DNA from: Mycobacteriaceae bacterium
GTDB lineage: Bacteria > Actinomycetota > Actinomycetes > Mycobacteriales > Mycobacteriaceae
DNA: 64,000 nucleotides
Reading direction: 5' to 3'
Assembly: GCA_019245755.1 (NCBI GenBank)
Contig: JAFARC010000027.1
Coordinates: 62,001 to 126,000, forward strand
Part shown: piece after piece, positions 52,301 to 60,745 of the stretch
How positions within the stretch are numbered: the stretch's first letter is position 1
Layout of the letters: the number at the start of each line of letters is the position of its first letter
Made by a program: the position numbers and the translations under genes
The notes under the pieces: generated by a model
Told to the model about the DNA's origin: nothing
What the model saw: only the letters and a program-made list of their open reading frames with translations
Databases searched by the model: none

Positions 52301-53559
52301 GGGGTGAGGCGCCCGGTCCACACCAGCGACGTGCTGACCACCAGCGCCGCCAGCACAACGATGCCGACGGCGACACGCTTGTCTTGTTCGGGGTGGGCGA
52401 ATGCGTTGACCCACACCCGCCGCGGCGCGCTGCCGGGCAGTGGGATACGGCCCAACAGATGCGCGATGCCCAGGACGAGCGGCAGCCGGATCACCGGCTC
52501 GAGCTTGTGCACGTTGCGCAGCGGTGCGCCGCCCGCGTCGAGGAACGCTTGCACGGCGTGCGCCAACGGTGACCCCAGGCCCCCCGCGTAGCCCGCGCCC
52601 AGCAGCGTGACGCCGACCAGCACCATCGTGATCAGCCGCCCACGGGCCGGCATCGACGGCAGGGTCAGCCCGGCCAGGCCGGCGGCGGCCACCAGGGTGG
52701 TGGCCACAACGGCCACCGAACCGGTGACCAGCGAGGACCCGGCGGTCGCGGCCGGGGCGACGAAGGGCGTCCAGCTGTCGGTGCCGCGCAGCACCTCGAT
52801 CAGCGACGTCCATTGGGTCGTGACACCCGAGGATTCGATGTAGTCGAGGAACGGCGGGCTGATGCGGCCCAGCAGTATCAGCGCCACCATCCACCACAGC
52901 GTGGCGAGCACCGTTCCGAGCAGCCACCATGCGCTGAAGCGCAACCACAGCCGATTCGGCCGGTGGCAGGCCCACCAGATCACCGCGGCGAGACAGCCCG
53001 TCACTGTGGCGACGGCGTTGACGGCCCCCATCAACGCGACGGCGACCGACGCGCGCGCCGCCAGCTCGCGGACGTTGCCTTGCCCGCGCAACGCGAGGAT
53101 CACCGGCAGCAGTACCCACGGGGCCAGCATCATCGGCAGCGTTTCCGAGGAAATCGACCCGAGCGTGGTCAGCACCCGCGGCGACAGCGCGAACGCCGCC
53201 GCCGCGACCACCCGGGAACTCGTCGTGCCGATACCCAGCGCCTCGGCGACCCGAAGCAAACCCCACACACCGACGGTGAGCAGCAGCGCCCACCACAGCC
53301 GTTGGGTGATCCAGCCGGGTAGCCCTAAAATGTGGCCCACCAAGAAGAACGTGCCGTGCGGAAACAGGTACCCGTACGCCTGGTTCTGCGCCTGCCCGAA
53401 CGGCAGCGCGCTGTTCCACAGATTGCCGGCCCGCGCCAGGAAGCGCAGCGGGTTGGCGGTGAGGTCGAGCTTGGTATCGGGGGAGATCAGTCCCGGCGAC
53501 TGGGCGAAGGACAGGATCAGCGCGGCGGCCCCGACAGCCCACAACCACCGCCCCGACAA
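49312..53559 (-). CDS. aftD: AftD, alpha-(1->3)-arabinofuranosyltransferase
   Basis: A 1415-residue membrane glycosyltransferase (AftD of M. tuberculosis is 1400). The N-terminal ~450 residues hold the GT-C membrane core with DTKLDLTANPLRFLARAGNLWN (metal/donor-binding Asp) and SPRVLTTLGSISSETLPM. A very large periplasmic part contains two F5/8-type or CBM-like carbohydrate-binding modules (visible as AVDGDPATSWVSNGLQAAVGQWLQIDFDKP and AADGDPTTSWTAPQNT, matching discoidin-type folds) and a DUF3367-like segment. Three or four further TM helices close the protein. It adds arabinofuranose in arabinogalactan and lipoarabinomannan. Rv0236A-like gene precedes it by 20 nt; php follows. Confidence 0.95.
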   Translation of the reverse strand: MSGRWLWAVGAAALILSFAQSPGLISPDTKLDLTANPLRFLARAGNLWNSALPFGQAQNQAYGYLFPHGTFFLVGHILGLPGWITQRLWWALLLTVGVWGLLRVAEALGIGTTSSRVVAAAAFALSPRVLTTLGSISSETLPMMLAPWVLLPVILALRGQGNVRELAARASVAVALMGAVNAVATVTGCLAAVIWWACHRPNRLWLRFSAWWLLGTVLATLWWMVALILLGRISPPFLDYIESSGVTTQWTSLIEVLRGTDSWTPFVAPAATAGSSLVTGSVAVVATTLVAAAGLAGLTLPSMPARGRLITMVLVGVTLLGAGYAGGLGSPLAHAVQAFLDAGGAPLRNVHKLEPVIRLPLVLGIAHLLGRIPLPGSAPRRVWVNAFAHPEQDKRVAVGIVVLAALVVSTSLVWTGRLTPPGAFRAIPQYWHDVADWLDAHNWANSGASGRQPDAGGKGNPTRGRVLVAPGSPFATQVWGTSHDEPLQVLGDSPWGVRDSVPLNPPETIRALDSVQRLFAAGRPSFGLADTLARQGISYLVVRNDLEPDMSRSARPILVHRAVDGSPGLTKVAQFGAPVGAGTVPGFVADSDLRPQYPAVEIYRVDTASSLGASYFADIDSMPRVDGGPEALLRLDERRRLLHQPPLGPVLISADAQRAGLSVPVVTVTDTPVSRETDYGRVDDHSSAIRSNDDRRNTFNRVTDYPSSAPTVYGEWIGGRVTVSSSASDSTALPNVSPASGPAAAVDGDPATSWVSNGLQAAVGQWLQIDFDKPVTNATVTVTPSATAVGAQVRKIQISTVNGTTTLRYTKAGEPLTAALPYGETPWVRVTATGTDDGSAGVQFGITDIAVTQYDANGFAHPVEVRHTVAVPGPPAGSLAAEWDLGSDLLGRPGCADGGGRLRCAAAMASSPEEPVNFSRTLTVPAATTVIPTVWVRARQGPKLADLVAQPGATRAFGDADLIDVSGSAYAAADGDPTTSWTAPQNTVHTKHPPSLTLRLPRPTQVTGLRLTPSPSSVPAHPTLVAVDLGDGPQVRRVSASRDGDGGVATLRITPRVTDTVKLSVLAWDDVIDRTALGFDQLKPPGIAELVALGPDGNPVAPANAAANRARHIDIDCGHGPVIAIAGRFVPTSIHTTVGALLAEEPIAAQPCQQQPITLATGQQELLISPGPAFVVDGAQLAAPLAAAPPAAATTPADTATWGSARRVVHAAASASPRVLVVPESVNPGWIARTSNGARLAPVTVNGWQQGWVVPAGSAGTITLTFPSNELYRAGLGGGFALLPLLVLLALIPARRRPPADKPARPWCPGTAASAAAVLAAGWVIAGWGGVAVFAAALGVRYWLVGRRPGRSDMVTVVGAAASLIAAGTVLSLHPWRSVGGYVGHSWGVQLLALIGIGVLAASAVSMTGRRQPSP

Positions 53560-53578
53560 TCTCGAGGGCGCGATCGGG

Positions 53579-53752
53579 TTAGCTGCGGTTGCCGTACTCC
53601 ACCCGGTTGAGTACGGCGGACTGCGGGTCGCCCGCGGTCAGTGGGGGCTTGGTGTCTTGCTGCACCATCAGCGTCACACCAAAGATCGCGGCCGCGCCGA
53701 GCAGCAGCCCAACCACGATGCTGGCCGCCGCGGGCAGCAAGAACCGGTTCAT
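53579..53752 (-). CDS. small single-TM secreted or membrane protein, DUF2613 (Rv0236A-like)
   Basis: A 57-residue protein. MNRFLLPAAASIVVGLLLGAAAIFGVTLMV is a Sec signal or anchor, followed by a 30-residue exported tail ending DPQSAVLNRVEYGNRS. This matches the length and ending of Rv0236A upstream of aftD in M. tuberculosis. A longer frame from 53878 begins in a Ser/Arg-rich region unlike the family and is rejected. Tight linkage to aftD suggests a role in arabinan synthesis, not shown. Confidence 0.85.
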   Translation of the reverse strand: MNRFLLPAAASIVVGLLLGAAAIFGVTLMVQQDTKPPLTAGDPQSAVLNRVEYGNRS

Positions 53753-53941
53753 CGTTTGGCTCCTAGCAGTTGACGTCGGGGTTTGTCGACAACGTAGCAG
53801 AAGAGCTGGTTCACGCCGCCGCGGCGCGACCGGCGCGCGGCAGCTGCCTGAAGGAATGAAGCCGCCGAAAGTGGGCATACCTAGGGCGCTACGGCGAACG
53901 CCCGCCGTCGTGAATCAACGTGTGGTGACAGGGAGCACAAC

Positions 53942-54307
53942 ATGACTTTGCGAAGGTTGATCGTGCTGGCGGGAGCGATATTGTTGGTCGCCGGCGTCGT
54001 GGGGCTGCTGGTGCCGGTGTCGGTGTCCGGTCCCAACGGCGACAAGATCGGGTGCGGAAACGCTGTAGCGTCCGACCTTTCGGCGGCGCGCGAGGCCGAT
54101 AACCAGAATCCGGCCAACCTTCCGATCGTCAACCAGATCGTCCCTCACACCAGCTACGTCGCGGAATGTGGTTCCGCGGTTTCGGGCCGGCGGTCTTGGG
54201 CGATTCCGCTTGCCGTGGTCGGTGTGATCGCAATCGCCGGTGCGTTCCTCATTCGGGGAGGAGCAGGAGGCATCACCGGCGGCGGCCGCACACCAATGAG
54301 CGGCTAA
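53942..54307 (+). CDS. small two-TM membrane protein with two cysteines outside
   Basis: Not assigned to a named family. A 121-residue protein with TM1 (LIVLAGAILLVAGVVGLLVPVSV, ~6-29), an extracytoplasmic loop of ~55 residues with two Cys (KIGCGNA and AECGSA) that could form a disulfide, and TM2 (AIPLAVVGVIAIAGAFLI). The Gly/Pro-rich tail is cytoplasmic. GGGAGCACAAC upstream gives a ribosome-binding site for the ATG at 53942. The pseudokinase gene starts 43 nt downstream on the same strand. Confidence 0.7.
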   Translation: MTLRRLIVLAGAILLVAGVVGLLVPVSVSGPNGDKIGCGNAVASDLSAAREADNQNPANLPIVNQIVPHTSYVAECGSAVSGRRSWAIPLAVVGVIAIAGAFLIRGGAGGITGGGRTPMSG

Positions 54308-54350
54308 CCGCCACAACCGTGCGTCGCCCTCGTAGGCTGAGCAGGGGGAG

Positions 54351-55937
54351 ATGGCGGTGACTGAAAAGTACTTGGATGATGTGGAAAGTGACGCGGTCCC
54401 CGAAGACACGCGTCCGGTCGTCGACGACTTCGAACCCGCCAGCCCGGCCGCCGCGGTGCGGCTGGTTGCGGGGACGACCATCGCCGACGGTCGATATCGG
54501 TTGTTGCTGACCCACGGCGGCCCGTACGGTCTGCAGTTCTGGCAGGCATTGGATATCCCGCTGAACCGTCAGGTGGCGGTCACCATCGTCGATCCCGCTG
54601 CCGGGCCGGTCGATGTGGTCGGCGAAATCCTGATGCGCACGCTGAGGCTGAGCCGGTTCGACATGCCGGGCATCGCCAGGTTGCTCGACGTGGCCCGCGC
54701 CGCGGAGGGCGGACTTATTGTCTCGGAGTGGGTTCGCGGCGCATCGCTGAAGGAGGTCGCCGACATCTCACCCTCGCCCATCGGGGCGGCACGTGCAACC
54801 CAGGCGCTGGCTGCCGCTGCCGAGGTGGCCCATCGGGCGGGCGCGGCACTGTCCATCGATCATCCCAGCCGGCTGCGTGTCAGCATCGGGGGCGACGTCG
54901 TGTTGGCCTTTCCCGCCACGCTTCCCGATGCGACCCCGGAGGCAGATGTATGCGGCATCGGCGCGGCGCTCTACGCGCTGCTTGTCGACCGCTGGCCGCT
55001 TGCCGAAACGGGACAGCCGAGCGGCATCGCTGCCGCCCAGCGCGATGCCGACGGTCTGCCGGAGGTGCCGCAGGTCGTCAACCTTGACATCCCGTTCCCC
55101 ATCTCCGCTCTGGCCGCGCGCGCGGTGTCCTCCGGCGGCGGGATCAGCTGTGCCCGCACCGTGTCCGACGGGCTGCAGCAGGCGATCGCGGAGGCCGATC
55201 GCCTTTGGCCGCTGCCGCCGGTGCCGCCCCCGCCGGAACCAGGCCCGCGCAAACGGATCAACGTACGTGATGTCGCGGGTCTGTTCGAGCACGTCCGCGG
55301 GCGGCGACGCGTGGAGATATTGGCCGGCGTTGGTGTTGGCGCCGCGGTCATCGTGGTCGCGCTGGTCGTGCTGGCGTCTGTGCTCAGCCGCGTTTTCGCC
55401 GGTGTCAGCGGATTCGACACCAACCGGCTCGGGTTGAGCGCGCCGTCCTCGTCGCAGCCCCCATCTGCCCAAGACAATCGCCCCGCAATTCCCGTCAAAG
55501 CCGTTGGTGCGACGGTCTTTTCACCAGGTGGCGGAGCCGACAACCCGAGTCAGGCGGGGTTGGCCATCAATGGTGATCCCAAGACGGGATGGAGCACCGA
55601 CACCTACGTCGACCCCACGCCGTTCCCCGGGTTCAAAAGTGGTGTCGGCCTGCTGTTGCAGTTGTCGCGACCTGCCGTGGTGACGGCGGTCGGACTCGAC
55701 GTGCCGAGCACCGGCACCCAGGTGCAGATCCGGGCGTCCTCGACGGCCAACCCGGCGGCGTTGACCGACACCACGGAGCTGACTCCGCCGGTGCCCCTGC
55801 AGCCGGGACACGATCGCATCCCGATCAACAACGCGCCGCCGACATCGACACTGCTGGTATGGATCTCAACGCTCGGCACCACCAACGGCCAGAGTCGCAC
55901 CCAGATGTCCAACGTCACGGTTGAGGCGGCGTCCTAA
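54351..55937 (+). CDS. stand-alone MviN-tail-like pseudokinase membrane protein
   Basis: A 528-residue protein matching in order the C-terminal part of mycobacterial MviN (MurJ, Rv3910) and lacking its 14-TM flippase: a pseudokinase domain (~40-285), one TM (VEILAGVGVGAAVIVVALVVLASVL, ~321-345) and an extracellular discoidin-like domain (~383-528; LAINGDPKTGWSTDTYVDPTPFP and VISTLGTTNGQSRTQMSNVTVEAAS-like end). Kinase residues are lost: VAVT78 replaces the VAIK Lys, and SIDHPSRLRVS replaces the HRD loop. In M. tuberculosis this part of MviN binds the FhaA forkhead protein after PknB phosphorylation, so this copy could do likewise. Regulation of wall synthesis is inferred. Confidence 0.78.
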   Translation: MAVTEKYLDDVESDAVPEDTRPVVDDFEPASPAAAVRLVAGTTIADGRYRLLLTHGGPYGLQFWQALDIPLNRQVAVTIVDPAAGPVDVVGEILMRTLRLSRFDMPGIARLLDVARAAEGGLIVSEWVRGASLKEVADISPSPIGAARATQALAAAAEVAHRAGAALSIDHPSRLRVSIGGDVVLAFPATLPDATPEADVCGIGAALYALLVDRWPLAETGQPSGIAAAQRDADGLPEVPQVVNLDIPFPISALAARAVSSGGGISCARTVSDGLQQAIAEADRLWPLPPVPPPPEPGPRKRINVRDVAGLFEHVRGRRRVEILAGVGVGAAVIVVALVVLASVLSRVFAGVSGFDTNRLGLSAPSSSQPPSAQDNRPAIPVKAVGATVFSPGGGADNPSQAGLAINGDPKTGWSTDTYVDPTPFPGFKSGVGLLLQLSRPAVVTAVGLDVPSTGTQVQIRASSTANPAALTDTTELTPPVPLQPGHDRIPINNAPPTSTLLVWISTLGTTNGQSRTQMSNVTVEAAS

Positions 55938-56044
55938 CGAGCGGCTGCCCTTCGGCGTGTGTTCGTTCAGCCGGTGCCTTTTGCGTACGTTGGGTTTGTG
56001 CGCCACGACCGGCACGCAACACTCGCGAGAGAAGGGATGTCGTG

Positions 56045-56800
56045 ATGACATCGATCAGTCAGGATGCGATCCGCGCGGAAACGGTCACCATCACCGGCCA
56101 CGGCGATGACGACATCGAAGCCTATCGCGCGATTCCACTTGCGCCCGGTTCACGCGGCGGTGTGGTGTGGATCCACCACATGCCCGGATACGACCGCGAG
56201 ACCAAAGAGTTTGTCCGCCGGCTCGCCGTCGCCGGCTACAACGCGATCTGCCCGAACCTCTATTCGCGCGAGGCGCCGGGAGCAGATCCTGACGACGCGG
56301 CAGCCACCGCCCGCGCCGCAGGGGGTGTGCCCGACGAGCGGCTCGTCGGCGATGTCGCCGGTGCCGTGGGCCATTTGCGCGGACTCGACGGGTCGAACGG
56401 GAAGTTTGGGGTGATCGGCCACTGCTCGGGCGGGCGCCAGGCGTTCTTGGCCGCATGCTCGCTTCCGTTTGCCGCGGCGGTGGACTGCTACGGGGCGTTC
56501 ATCGTCGAGGACCCGCCCGAGGGCATGCCTAAGAGCATGAAGCCCATTCTTGGTCTGGCGCCGAGTTTGAGTTGCCCGCTGCTCGGGTTGTTCGGCAAAG
56601 ACGACCGCTATCCCTCACCGGAGTCGGTCGCCAAGTTGGGCGTTGAGCTCGACAAGTTAGGCAAGGAGCACGAGTTCTACTCCTACGACGCTGCCGGCCA
56701 TTCGTTTTTCTCCGTGGACCGGCCCGCTTATCGGTTAGCGGCGGCGCTGGACGGCTGGCGGCGGATTCATGACTTCTTCGGAAAGTATCTGCAGGGCTGA
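56045..56800 (+). CDS. dienelactone hydrolase family protein
   Basis: A 251-residue DLH-type alpha/beta hydrolase with a Cys nucleophile in FGVIGHCSGGRQAFL, the acid in GKDDRYPSPESVAKL and the His in AAGHSFF. WIHHMPGYDRETKEFVRRLAVAGY forms the early core. Dienelactone hydrolases open lactones in aromatic catabolism; many mycobacterial relatives hydrolyse other small esters, so the substrate is open. GAAGGGA lies 8 nt before the ATG; a GTG at 56042 is equally possible. The DUF6295-like gene follows 4 nt downstream, so the two are cotranscribed. Confidence 0.88.
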   Translation: MTSISQDAIRAETVTITGHGDDDIEAYRAIPLAPGSRGGVVWIHHMPGYDRETKEFVRRLAVAGYNAICPNLYSREAPGADPDDAAATARAAGGVPDERLVGDVAGAVGHLRGLDGSNGKFGVIGHCSGGRQAFLAACSLPFAAAVDCYGAFIVEDPPEGMPKSMKPILGLAPSLSCPLLGLFGKDDRYPSPESVAKLGVELDKLGKEHEFYSYDAAGHSFFSVDRPAYRLAAALDGWRRIHDFFGKYLQG

Positions 56801-56804
56801 CCGC

Positions 56805-57077
56805 ATGTGCACCTATCTGACCGAAAAAATCGAGGTGGACGGCAGCGGCAAGGGCGCCACCGGCTGGTTCGATGCCACCCACGCGACCGTGTACGTTGAT
56901 CACCCGGTGCATGCGCGGTATGGGCATACCGTGAACATCGACGTGCTCAACCCTGCGCTGGGCCCGTCGGCACGCGTCGCGCTCGAACTCACCGAGGAGA
57001 CCGCGCTCGCCCTGGCCGAGGCGATCCGCCGCGCGATCGCCAGCGCCCCCGCCGGGCTGGCGTCGAAAAATCAATAA
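56805..57077 (+). CDS. DUF6295 family small protein
   Basis: A 90-residue protein opening with MCTYLTEKIEVDGSGKGATGWFDATHATVYVDHP, the hallmark of DUF6295 (conserved start MCTY). Cytoplasmic, no TM, function unknown. The GSGKGATGWFD start looks like a P-loop but is not known to bind nucleotides. Its ATG lies 4 nt after the dienelactone hydrolase stop. It converges with the GT87 gene, with only 6 nt between the stops. Confidence 0.75.
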   Translation: MCTYLTEKIEVDGSGKGATGWFDATHATVYVDHPVHARYGHTVNIDVLNPALGPSARVALELTEETALALAEAIRRAIASAPAGLASKNQ

Positions 57078-57083
57078 CTGAGG

Positions 57084-58361
57084 CTAAAGCGCCCCGGTGA
57101 CGACCGTTTCGGCCAGTGGCCGGTGCATGGCTCGCGTGGGCAGGGTGGTCCGCCACAGCCACACCGCGGTTAGGGCGGACACCGCCACGAACAGAAAGAC
57201 ATAGCTGCCCGGGATGATCTGGTCCCACATGCCGCCCGGCCGCAGCGAAAGAATGCCCGCCTGCGGCGTGCCACCCGGAAACGCCACGAACCAGGCGCCG
57301 CAGAGCCCGCACAGGAGCCACATCGCCCACCCGGAGACGGCAGATCGCAGGACGTACGCGCGGTAGCCGAGGTGGGCGACCAGGGGGACGAACCACACCC
57401 AGTGATGGCTCCAGCTGAATGGCGACACCGCGGTGGAAGCCATGCCGACCACGGCTATCGCGAGAACCCGATGACCCCGCCGGTATGCCACCGCACCGAC
57501 AATCAGAGCCGTGATCGCGAGAGCGACGACAACAACCGTGCCCAACATCGCCGGGTAGTGCAGGCGTAGGAAAAGGCCGTGCACGCTGGTGTTGGCGAAC
57601 GGATCACGCGAAATCCGTTTGATGTCACCGAAATTCCGCTCGACCCAGTAGTACGTGGAATCGTTTGGCAAGAGCGCGAACCCGAGAATAACGGTCGCCA
57701 CGAACGTTGCGGCGGCCACCGCTGCGGCACGGACACGGCCGATCGCCACCAGAAAAACGATGAAGATCGCCGGGGTGAGCTTGATGCCCGCTACTATCCC
57801 GATGCCAACGCCGGCCCACTTGCGCTTGGTGAGGCCTGTGCTATCGGCAACGACGACGGCGAGGATCAGCAGGTTGATTTGTCCCAGCTGAGCCGTCAAC
57901 CGGATCGGTTCGAGCCATGCACAGACCGCGACCAGCAGCGCGGTCAAGCCCCACAGCCCTCGCGCGGGCTCCAGGCCCATGCACTTTAGGCTTCGATGCA
58001 CGACATACGTCAGCAATGCGCACATTGCAAGCAGCGACAGGACGTCCAGCGAATGCTCGCCGACGAACGTAAACGGAATGAAGAACATGGCAGCGAATGG
58101 CGGATAGATGAACAGCAATGCGTCGGGCTTGCCGGTGTAACCCACCGAATACAGGTCCAGACCGTGCAGCACGCGCTCCGCGCCGAACCGGTACACGGAC
58201 AGGTCGATCTGGAGGGCTTCCGACGGCCACCGCAGGTACGTTGCGACGTATAGCAGGAAGGCCAGCACCAAGGCGGCCGGTCCAACAAGGCGAACCCGGC
58301 GGGAGACGGTCCCGCCGGGTTCAGCATGTGCTTGCCGGTTTGCCGTTATCGCCTGATCCAC
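57084..58361 (-). CDS. GT87/DUF2029 polyprenyl-phosphate-mannose-type mannosyltransferase
   Basis: A 425-residue GT-C glycosyltransferase with about ten TM helices, using the GTG at 58361. The first loop has QIDLSVYRFGAERVLHGLDLY (catalytic Asp in a DLxVYR motif) followed by YTGKPDALLFIYPPFAAMFFIPF, typical of the PimE/Rv2181 alpha-1,2-mannosyltransferase group. LEPIRLTAQLGQINLLILAVV and SPFSWSHHWVWFVPL are conserved. It probably adds mannose from polyprenyl-phosphomannose to PIMs, lipomannan or LAM outside the membrane. The frame runs open to 58505 but that N-terminus is Cys-rich and unlike the family. Upstream are the three iterons at 58459-58493. Confidence 0.82.
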   Translation of the reverse strand: MDQAITANRQAHAEPGGTVSRRVRLVGPAALVLAFLLYVATYLRWPSEALQIDLSVYRFGAERVLHGLDLYSVGYTGKPDALLFIYPPFAAMFFIPFTFVGEHSLDVLSLLAMCALLTYVVHRSLKCMGLEPARGLWGLTALLVAVCAWLEPIRLTAQLGQINLLILAVVVADSTGLTKRKWAGVGIGIVAGIKLTPAIFIVFLVAIGRVRAAAVAAATFVATVILGFALLPNDSTYYWVERNFGDIKRISRDPFANTSVHGLFLRLHYPAMLGTVVVVALAITALIVGAVAYRRGHRVLAIAVVGMASTAVSPFSWSHHWVWFVPLVAHLGYRAYVLRSAVSGWAMWLLCGLCGAWFVAFPGGTPQAGILSLRPGGMWDQIIPGSYVFLFVAVSALTAVWLWRTTLPTRAMHRPLAETVVTGAL

Positions 58362-58458
58362 CGTTGCGCGCCCCCAGCATCTCGCTAAAGAACCCACGGT
58401 AAGCGATTGCCCGCATCGAACGCACATCGCACCCGGCGCAGCCCAGCAGCGCCCGCCT

Positions 58459-58493
58459 GTAGAAACCAAGTAGAAACCAAAAGTAGAAACCAA
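58459..58493. repeat. three 11-bp direct repeats upstream of the mannosyltransferase gene
   Basis: GTAGAAACCAA occurs at 58459-58469, 58470-58480 and 58483-58493 (the third spaced by two extra bases), all perfect. The region is AT-rich compared with its surroundings and lies about 100 nt before the GT87 start and 155 nt before the DUF732 start. It could be a regulator-binding array for either gene. The binding protein is unknown. Confidence 0.85.
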
Positions 58494-58647
58494 TAAGGGC
58501 CGCATCGGGTCGCACAGCCAACCGGCAGGAAACGCATAGAGTGCGAAGAGTTACCGGTTCGTGTTGCGAATGTGACTGTTGTCAAGCAATGTTGCCAGAG
58601 TTATTCGATGTTGTTCTCAAGCCGACGCCGAACACCGAGGAGCCCAC

Positions 58648-59055
58648 ATGACCGCTGAGACAGCCAGGCGCAAATGGCTTCGGCCGCCCACTGGCCGCGC
58701 GACCGCCGTTCGGTTGCTGGTTTCTCTCGGCGTGGTTGTCGCGGGCGCGGCATCAGCGCCGCCGGCCCAGGCGGACCCCATTCAGGACGCGTTCCTCAAC
58801 GCGCTCAGCAACGCCGGCGTCCAGTACAACGACCCGAGCACCGCGGTGTCACTGGGTCAGTCGATTTGTCCGATGCTGGCCCAGCCGGGCGGAAATTTCG
58901 CCACCGTCGCGTCCAACATCGCCGGCCAGAATGGCCTGTCGGCGGATATGGCGGGCCTGTTCACCAGCATCGCGATCTCGATGTACTGCCCCTCGATGAT
59001 GACATCACTCGCCAACGGCGACTACGCCAACGCGTTTCAGATCCCGGGCTTGTAA
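58648..59055 (+). CDS. secreted DUF732 protein
   Basis: A 135-residue exported protein. The N-terminal ~42 residues form a Sec signal ([23 protein letters not shown]; cleavage after ADP region). The mature part holds the DUF732 fold: [31 protein letters not shown] and YCPSMM, with two Cys likely in a disulfide. DUF732 proteins are small, abundant, mycobacterium-specific and of unknown function. GAGGAG lies 7 nt before the ATG at 58648. It overlaps the 3' end of the convergent thiamine-binding protein gene by 19 nt. Confidence 0.88.
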   Translation: MTAETARRKWLRPPTGRATAVRLLVSLGVVVAGAASAPPAQADPIQDAFLNALSNAGVQYNDPSTAVSLGQSICPMLAQPGGNFATVASNIAGQNGLSADMAGLFTSIAISMYCPSMMTSLANGDYANAFQIPGL

Positions 59056-59366
59056 TCCCGGGTCGCCCCGGACAGATAGTCCTCGACCGCCTCGACTTTC
59101 CGCCTCATGGCTGCGGTAGCACTTGGCCGCCAGTCGACCTTGATCACCGTACTGACCCGGGGGGCCCGGGCAGCCACGGCTTCCACCGCCTGACGGACCA
59201 CGCTCATCACCTCGTCCCACGTGTCACCTTCGATTTCCGTGAACATGGAATCCGTCTTGTTGGATAGGCCCGAGCTTCGGACGACGCGCACTGCCTCGGC
59301 GACGATTTCCCCGACGCTCTCGCCCACGCCCAGCGGCGTGACCGAAAATGCAACCAGAACCGACAC
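59037..59366 (-). CDS. MTH1187-family thiamine-binding protein
   Basis: A 109-residue protein of the MTH1187/YkoF-like (DUF77) family: [59 protein letters not shown] and [10 protein letters not shown]. Such proteins bind thiamine or hydroxymethylpyrimidine and are often orphan, as here. The GTG at 59366 reads SVSVLVAF, the usual start; the longer frame to 59564 has no family likeness. No thiamine operon is nearby. It is 19 nt overlapping with the DUF732 gene tail. Confidence 0.82.
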   Translation of the reverse strand: MSVLVAFSVTPLGVGESVGEIVAEAVRVVRSSGLSNKTDSMFTEIEGDTWDEVMSVVRQAVEAVAARAPRVSTVIKVDWRPSATAAMRRKVEAVEDYLSGATRDYKPGI

Positions 59367-59570
59367 GGAATACCCCGATCCTTCGACTAGCCCGAGCTTT
59401 CGCGACCTCGGCGGCGTCCCTGCTTCGGCCGTCGGTCGTACCTCCCCGTTGTACTCCAAGCGGTTAGACCGCTGCGCGTAGCGTTGGATCCAACTCGTGA
59501 AACGGAATTCCTTGCGAAGTTTTCGGCGGCGGCGCCACGGACGCGATCGTCGGCATGACAGCATGGCCGG

Positions 59571-60731
59571 ATGCGCTTTGCACGCAGGATCGTGGCTGTC
59601 CTCGCGCTGCCCGCGCTGACGCTGGCGTGTTTACCGGCGGCCGGGCGCCCCGCCGCGACCCACCGTCCGTCGCCCGCTGCGTCACCGAGGGCAGTGAACC
59701 AGCCGGCGTGCGGCGACCCAACCGCCACCCTGGCGTCGATGTCAACCCGCGACAAGCTCGCGCAGCTGCTGATGGTCGGCGTGACCGGTGCCGCCGACGC
59801 CCGCGCGGTGGTGGCCGACCAGCATGTCGGGGGCATCTTCATCGGCGGCTGGACGGACCTGTCCATGCTGACCAACGGGTCGCTGACCGACATCGCCGGC
59901 TCGGCGGGGCCGCTGTCGCTGGCCGTCAGCGTCGACGAGGAGGGCGGCCGGGTGGAGCGGCTCTCCCCACTGATCGGCTCGGCGCCGTCGGCGCGGGCGC
60001 TGGCCCAGACCGAAACACTGGATCAGGTCTACCAGCTCGCGCTGGACCGCGGCCGCAAGATGCGCAATCTGGGCATCAGCATTGACTTCGCACCGGTCGT
60101 GGACGTCACCGACGCACCCGCCGACACGGTGATCGGCGACCGGTCATTCAGCAACGATCCCGCGGTGGTCACCACCTACGCCGGCGAGTACGCCCACGGG
60201 CTGCGTGACGCCGGCCTGCTGCCCGTACTCAAACACTTCCCCGGTCATGGCCGCGCGTCCGGCGACTCGCACGCCGGCGGGGTGGTCACCCCGCCGCTCG
60301 ACGACTTGCAGAACACCGACCTGGTGCCGTACCGGACCTTGGTGACGCAGGCGCCGGTGGGCGTGATGGTCGGCCACCTGCAGGTGCCCGGGCTCACCGG
60401 CAGCGACCCGGCCAGCTTGAGCCCGGCCGCTGTCGATTTGTTGCGCAACGGAACCGGATACGGCGGGCCGCCATTCACTGGGCCGGTGTTCACCGACGAC
60501 TTGTCCAGCATGAAGGCGATCACCGACCGCTACGGCGTCGCCGATGCCGTGTTGAGGGCGCTGCAGGCCGGTGCCGACACCGCGCTGTGGGTGACCACGA
60601 CCGAGGTTCCGGCCGTGCTTGACCGGCTGGAGTCGGCGGTGGCCGCCGGTGAGTTGACCATGGCGAGCGTCGACGCGTCGGCGCTCCGGATGGCCGCGAC
60701 GAAGGGACCGAATCCGCGCTGCGGTCGTTGA
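59571..60731 (+). CDS. lpqI: LpqI, beta-N-acetylglucosaminidase lipoprotein (NagZ, GH3)
   Basis: A 386-residue GH3 glycosidase (LpqI, Rv0237, is 388). The signal peptide ends in the lipobox LTLAC. Family motifs are [20 protein letters not shown] (active-site region), [16 protein letters not shown] (the NagZ His-Asp dyad loop) and the nucleophile Asp in VFTDDLSSM. It cleaves GlcNAc from muropeptides in wall recycling, working outside the membrane in mycobacteria. The TetR gene follows 52 nt downstream with the same order as Rv0237-Rv0238. The upstream 204 bp (59367-59570) is shared with the divergent thiamine-binding gene. Confidence 0.93.
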   Translation: MRFARRIVAVLALPALTLACLPAAGRPAATHRPSPAASPRAVNQPACGDPTATLASMSTRDKLAQLLMVGVTGAADARAVVADQHVGGIFIGGWTDLSMLTNGSLTDIAGSAGPLSLAVSVDEEGGRVERLSPLIGSAPSARALAQTETLDQVYQLALDRGRKMRNLGISIDFAPVVDVTDAPADTVIGDRSFSNDPAVVTTYAGEYAHGLRDAGLLPVLKHFPGHGRASGDSHAGGVVTPPLDDLQNTDLVPYRTLVTQAPVGVMVGHLQVPGLTGSDPASLSPAAVDLLRNGTGYGGPPFTGPVFTDDLSSMKAITDRYGVADAVLRALQAGADTALWVTTTEVPAVLDRLESAVAAGELTMASVDASALRMAATKGPNPRCGR

Positions 60732-60745
60732 CCCGGTCCGGATTG

